Position numbers and translations under genes: made by a program
Shown: positions 5,949 to 8,735 of the stretch, in pieces
Position numbering within the stretch: position 1 is the stretch's first letter
Layout: each line of letters starts with the position of its first letter
DNA from: DATJSN01 sp035504095
Lineage (GTDB): Bacteria; Planctomycetota; Phycisphaerae; WQYP01
Assembly (NCBI GenBank): GCA_035504095.1
Contig: DATJSN010000102.1
Span: 1 to 8,735 of the forward strand
DNA length: 8,735 nucleotides
Direction of reading: 5' to 3'
The notes under the pieces: generated by a model
Told to the model about the DNA's origin: nothing
Databases searched by the model: none
Seen by the model: the letters and a program-made list of their open reading frames with translations, nothing else

Positions 5949-7751
5949 ATGAGCAAAAACCAGGAACTTGCCCAACTCTTCAGTAAAGCCGCCGATGTTA
6001 TGGCGCTTTTGGATGAAAATTCCTTTCGTGTGCTGGCGACGCGGAAGGTGGCGCGCGCTCTGGAGGAACTGGGTCAGGATGTAAGTACCCTATCTGAGTC
6101 GGGAAAGCTTGAGGAAATATCCGGCATTGGCAAACATTCTGCCGAAAAAATTCGCGAGTATCTGCGCACCGGCCATATCACCGAATTTGAAAGCCTTGCC
6201 AAACAGGTTCCGACGGGTGTGCTGGATTTGCTCGCTGTTGGTTCCATTGGTGCAAAAACAGCGTATTTATTGTGGAAAGAGGCAGGCATAACCAGTCTGG
6301 ACGAACTGAAGGCCGCATTGGAGAAGGGGAAAATTCCTTCAATTAAAGGACTGGGTGAAAAGAAACTTGCCCGCATACGCCAGAATCTGGAATTTATTCA
6401 GGGCCAGGGAAAACGCATCGGCATCGGCGTGGCTTTGCCGGTGGCCAGGCAATTATGCGATGCACTGCGTGAACTGGCCGGGGTGAAAAATGTGCAATAT
6501 TGCGGCAGCCTGCGCCGTGGTTTGGAAACCATCGGTGACGTGGATATTTTGCTTTCCGCCCCGAATTCAAAAATGCCGGCGATTACGGAATTTATTAAAT
6601 CACACACGGACACAGCAGAAGTGATCGCCGCAGGCGAAACCAAAGTCAGCATCCGGACCAAATCGCTGTTGCAGGTCGATTTCCGCGTTGTCCCGCCGGA
6701 AAGCTGGGGGGCCGCGCTGCAATATTTTACCGGCAGCAAGGAACACAATGTGCGGGTCCGTGAAATGGCCATTAAAAAAGGTATGAAACTAAATGAGTGG
6801 GGACTATATAAGGGAGAGAAAAGTATCGCGGGTTTGACCGAAGTAGATATTTATGACGCCCTTGAACTGGCGTGGCTGCCGCCCGAGATGCGCGAAGACC
6901 GTGGCGAAGTAGAACTTGCCTCGGCCATGTATCAGGTTCGCAAGAATCCTAAATTCGTGGTTGATAATCCCAAACTCGAATTTCTGGGTAAACACATTCC
7001 TACTTCGTGGCCGGAACTGCAAATTTCCGACATTCAGGCCGATTTACATATGCACACCACGGCCAGCGACGGCACGTTGAGCCTGGAAGATATGGTTGCC
7101 GAGGCCAAACGCCGCGGTCGCAAATACATTGCCATTACCGATCACAGTAAATCCCAGGTCCAGGCCAATGGTTTGAAAGTCGATCGGCTCATGGAACACA
7201 TCAAGGCAATTCACGCACTCGCGGCTAAAACGAAGGGAATTACGGTTTTAGCCGGCAGCGAAGTGGACATTCTGGCCGATGGTTCACTGGATTATCCGGA
7301 TGAAGTTCTGGAAAAGCTCGACTGGGTCGTTGCCTCGCCACATGCAGCATTAACGCAGGAAAGTGAAGCAGCAACCGCCCGCCTGATTCGTGTGGCTTCA
7401 AATCCATTGGTGGATGTGATAGGGCACCCGACTGGACGGTTGGTCGCCGTGCGCCGGGGTCTGGAGCCGGACATGCAGCGCGTCATTTTCGCCGCGGCAC
7501 GCGGAGGTGTGGCACTGGAAATTAACGCCCACGACTTGCGCCTGGATTTGCGCGATGTGCATGTGCGCATGGCGGTTGAAGCAGGCGTGCCGTTGTGTAT
7601 CAATACTGATGCGCATGGTGCTGCGGATATGGACAATCTTATTTACGGCGTGATTACCGCCCGGCGCGGCTGGGCGAGGGCGCAAAATGTGCTCAACACC
7701 TGGCCGCTGGAGAAGATGCTCAAGTGGCAAAAAGAACGAGGGAAAAATTAA
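5949..7751 (+). CDS. polX: Bacterial family X DNA polymerase with PHP 3'-5' exonuclease domain
   Basis: The 600-residue protein has the full bacterial PolX architecture. The N-terminal 8-kDa/HhH region (1-150) shows GIGKHSAEKIREY (59-71) and SIKGLGEKKLARI (131-143). The pol beta nucleotidyltransferase core has CGSLRRGLETIGDVDIL (185-201) with D197 and D199, the third Asp at VDF (D244), and YFTGSKEHN (259-267). The C-terminal PHP domain (about 363-585) has DLHMHTTASDGT (H367, H369, D374), ITDHS (H399), GSEVD (E438), ASPH (H465), GHP (H493) and NTDAH (D554, H556), so the full metal-binding set is present. Family members fill short gaps and process abasic sites in base-excision repair. Length is close to the usual 570-580. 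Only a weak ribosome binding site (AGAG near 5939) is seen. It is monocistronic, with no clear terminator. Confidence 0.96.
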   Translation: MSKNQELAQLFSKAADVMALLDENSFRVLATRKVARALEELGQDVSTLSESGKLEEISGIGKHSAEKIREYLRTGHITEFESLAKQVPTGVLDLLAVGSIGAKTAYLLWKEAGITSLDELKAALEKGKIPSIKGLGEKKLARIRQNLEFIQGQGKRIGIGVALPVARQLCDALRELAGVKNVQYCGSLRRGLETIGDVDILLSAPNSKMPAITEFIKSHTDTAEVIAAGETKVSIRTKSLLQVDFRVVPPESWGAALQYFTGSKEHNVRVREMAIKKGMKLNEWGLYKGEKSIAGLTEVDIYDALELAWLPPEMREDRGEVELASAMYQVRKNPKFVVDNPKLEFLGKHIPTSWPELQISDIQADLHMHTTASDGTLSLEDMVAEAKRRGRKYIAITDHSKSQVQANGLKVDRLMEHIKAIHALAAKTKGITVLAGSEVDILADGSLDYPDEVLEKLDWVVASPHAALTQESEAATARLIRVASNPLVDVIGHPTGRLVAVRRGLEPDMQRVIFAAARGGVALEINAHDLRLDLRDVHVRMAVEAGVPLCINTDAHGAADMDNLIYGVITARRGWARAQNVLNTWPLEKMLKWQKERGKN

Positions 7752-7793
7752 GTTCTTTTACTGTGAATAATCCCATAGCTATGTTTTTTGAGA

Positions 7794-7799
7794 TATAAT
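7794..7799 (+). promoter_or_regulatory. -10 box placed for a leaderless transcript of the following gene
   Basis: A perfect TATAAT ends 7 bp before the ATG at 7807, so transcription would begin on or next to the start codon. No Shine-Dalgarno lies between, which fits leaderless translation. No convincing -35 is seen near 7771-7776 (TCCCAT). Confidence 0.45.
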
Positions 7800-7806
7800 T
7801 GATTTA

Positions 7807-8235
7807 ATGGGTGTCTTGTCTGACATATTCATTGGCGAGTCCAGCCAAATTAATGACGAGATCTTCGCACACGGACCAGCCGGCCATTTACCAACCCTGG
7901 AGGGAAAGGGCTTGTTCCCGGATTCCATCGAAGAACTCTGGAAAATTCTTGATCCAGCAAAGGCGAAGCCATTTTCAAAAAATTGGGTAGTCAAAAATAC
8001 GAATGACAATAACGTTCATACAATTTATTTAATCCCAAGCCAAATAGTTACAGCTATTGCACAGGCTCCTGCCGACCGCATTAGTGCAATCAAACACGCG
8101 TGGTTTTACGGTGGTAAATTACCGGCTCCCAATCCTCTCGATGGCATAATCAAGGATTGGTACGATGAATTCATTGATCTTCTGAAGGAGGCGAATAGTC
8201 GAAAGCTCAACGCTTACGTATGGTTGTGTCCATGA
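7807..8235 (+). CDS. Uncharacterised small cytosolic protein (MGVL...WLC family)
   Basis: The 142-residue soluble protein has no signal peptide, membrane helix or catalytic motif that I can name. It begins MGVLSDIFIG and ends AYVWLCP. I recall a family of uncharacterised bacterial proteins of about 140-170 residues that start MGVL(S/T)D and end in LW(M/L)C(L/P), with a helical C-terminal half (here 78-135: IVTAIAQAPADRISAIKHAW and IIKDWYDEFIDLLKEA). The match is from memory and no function is known to me. The segment is visibly richer in A/T codons (AAT, ATT, AAA) than the neighbouring polX, suggesting a different history. It lies between polX and a mobile-element gene and is convergent with the latter. 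Confidence 0.7.
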   Translation: MGVLSDIFIGESSQINDEIFAHGPAGHLPTLEGKGLFPDSIEELWKILDPAKAKPFSKNWVVKNTNDNNVHTIYLIPSQIVTAIAQAPADRISAIKHAWFYGGKLPAPNPLDGIIKDWYDEFIDLLKEANSRKLNAYVWLCP

Positions 8236-8285
8236 GCCATTTCATCCTCTACGGTATCCCGCGTGAAGATATTATCTATATCCTT

Positions 8286-8384
8286 TTAACCTTCCAAGCC
8301 GCCGCCCACTCCCGTCTCAGAACTTTGTGCCGCGGCAAGCTCGCCAACGACCTTGGAATCAGGATTCATTATTTTCCCAGGCAT
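8286..8384 (-). CDS. Possible very small ORF downstream of the DUF3631 gene
   Basis: On the minus strand an ATG at 8384 opens 32 codons (MPGKIMNPDSKVVGELAAAQ, then a Gly-rich tail SSETGVGGGLEG). GGAG lies ten bases upstream, just beyond an A8 run. It shares direction with the DUF3631 gene and lies 57 bp after its stop. The coding case rests only on the ribosome binding site and on composition; a plus-strand frame also crosses this stretch. No family is recognised. Apart from this and the inverted repeat arm, 8236-8441 shows nothing else. Confidence 0.22.
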   Translation of the reverse strand: MPGKIMNPDSKVVGELAAAQSSETGVGGGLEG

Positions 8385-8415
8385 GTTTTTTTTGCTCCAA
8401 TTTTGGGCCTCCGAG

Positions 8416-8547
8416 CCGTTACAACGTTACAAAGGCTTATTTTATAGAGTATTTTGCACTTTTTGATCCGTAACATGATTAGTGCTTGTTGCGCCTTTAA
8501 GAGTGGAGGAAACATCTAAATTTTCAGGGGTTGTAACGTTGTAACGG
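8416..8547. repeat. Perfect 17-bp inverted repeat made of tandem octamers, around the DUF3631 gene end
   Basis: CCGTTACAACGTTACAA (8416-8432) is the exact reverse complement of TTGTAACGTTGTAACGG (8531-8547), with 98 bp between. Each arm holds the octamer CGTTACAA twice in tandem. The right arm is inside the DUF3631 coding frame, where it encodes RYNVTT. The left arm lies 9 bp past that gene's stop. The arms could fold the mRNA 3' end into a long stem or bind a protein as iterons. Confidence 0.75.
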
Positions 8548-8735
8548 TTTGATTTTAACGGAGGCAAATACCTCTCGAAAGCCTCACTGAAGGCAGTCAG
8601 AAAATACCCTTTAGCGATATTTTCTTTTACCCGCAGAGTGCCCGGATAAATATCGAAAGCCCCGAGTTTGCGGGCCAGCCATATCTGATTTATTGGTTTG
8701 CCCCTATGAACTTCGGACCATGGGCGATCGGTCAT
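8442..8735 (-). CDS. DUF3631 domain protein, C-terminal end only (cut by the window edge)
   Basis: The visible 97 codons are the C-terminal end of a longer protein entering from the right. MTDRPWSEVHRGKPIN, then WLARKLGAFDIYPGTLRV, then KGYFLTAFSEAFERYLP fits the end of DUF3631 (pattern DRPWaE..rGKPIt..qLArlLkpfgI.p.TiR......GY....F.daF.RYLp). The ATG at the very edge corresponds to an internal residue of family members, so it is not taken as the true start. DUF3631 occurs on phages and integrative elements next to, or fused with, primase/helicase functions; the activity of this domain is not established to my knowledge. The 40 residues after RYLP are low-complexity (VTTPENL, STLKGATSTNHVTD), a poorly conserved tail typical of the family. 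This marks the right end of the window as probable mobile DNA. Confidence 0.8.
   Translation of the reverse strand: MTDRPWSEVHRGKPINQIWLARKLGAFDIYPGTLRVKENIAKGYFLTAFSEAFERYLPPLKSNRYNVTTPENLDVSSTLKGATSTNHVTDQKVQNTL

Noticed and set aside
7774..7789. CATAGCTATG followed by T6 after polX, as a terminator.
   Set aside because: The dyad has no room for a loop beyond about 3 bp of stem, so it would not form a stable terminator hairpin.
8220..8447. Plus-strand open frame of 75 codons after the MGVL-type gene.
   Set aside because: It has no ribosome binding site and no family likeness, and its last codons are just the inverted-repeat arm. An ATGA overlap alone is not enough.

Overview
The window is a bacterial chromosome segment of mixed base composition. 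It looks mostly like core housekeeping DNA, with a mobile-element-like tail at the right end. The lineage cannot be proven from the sequence. Three traits fit a Planctomycetota/PVC-type or related environmental bacterium, but this is an inference from memory of such genomes: an OB-fold plus HD-domain exoribonuclease-like gene directly after infC, a REP-type hairpin cluster built on a CCCGGCGTNGTCCCG core, and the sequence style of the BI-1 and IspD proteins.

Left part (1-1411, mostly minus strand). The N-terminal 144 codons of a Y-family translesion DNA polymerase run off the left edge. Its promoter region carries a 10-bp direct repeat. A strong hairpin terminator separates it from a Bax inhibitor-1 (BI-1) family membrane protein with its own TATAAT box.

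Translation/RNA part (1412-3215, plus strand). infC (IF-3) starts at an AUU codon behind an AGGAG ribosome binding site. It is followed 42 bp later by a YhaM-like OB-HD protein. The usual partners rpmI and rplT are absent.

Membrane-module part (3416-4800, plus strand). A DUF883 (ElaB/YqjD-type) protein, a two-helix holin-like protein of the YqjE type and a coiled-coil/one-helix protein lie in a row. This order matches yqjD-yqjE-yqjK of enterobacteria. ispD of the MEP isoprenoid pathway follows, complete with its catalytic residues.

Repeat and repair part (5558-7751). A gene-free stretch of about 390 bp holds six hairpins arranged as two inverted copies of a three-hairpin unit (a BIME-like REP pair). 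A separate 17-bp palindrome follows, then a full-length bacterial PolX (pol beta core plus PHP exonuclease).

Right part (7752-8735). A small uncharacterised gene is possibly leaderless, because its TATAAT ends 7 bp before the ATG. Converging on it from the right edge is the C-terminal end of a DUF3631 protein, a domain common on phages and integrative elements. A perfect 17-bp inverted repeat made of tandem octamers brackets the end of that gene.

The most useful second-look items are the REP pair, the 17-bp inverted repeat, the three-gene membrane module, the AUU-started infC outside its normal operon, and the direct repeat at the Y-polymerase promoter. I saw no rRNA, tRNA, CRISPR array or complete insertion sequence.
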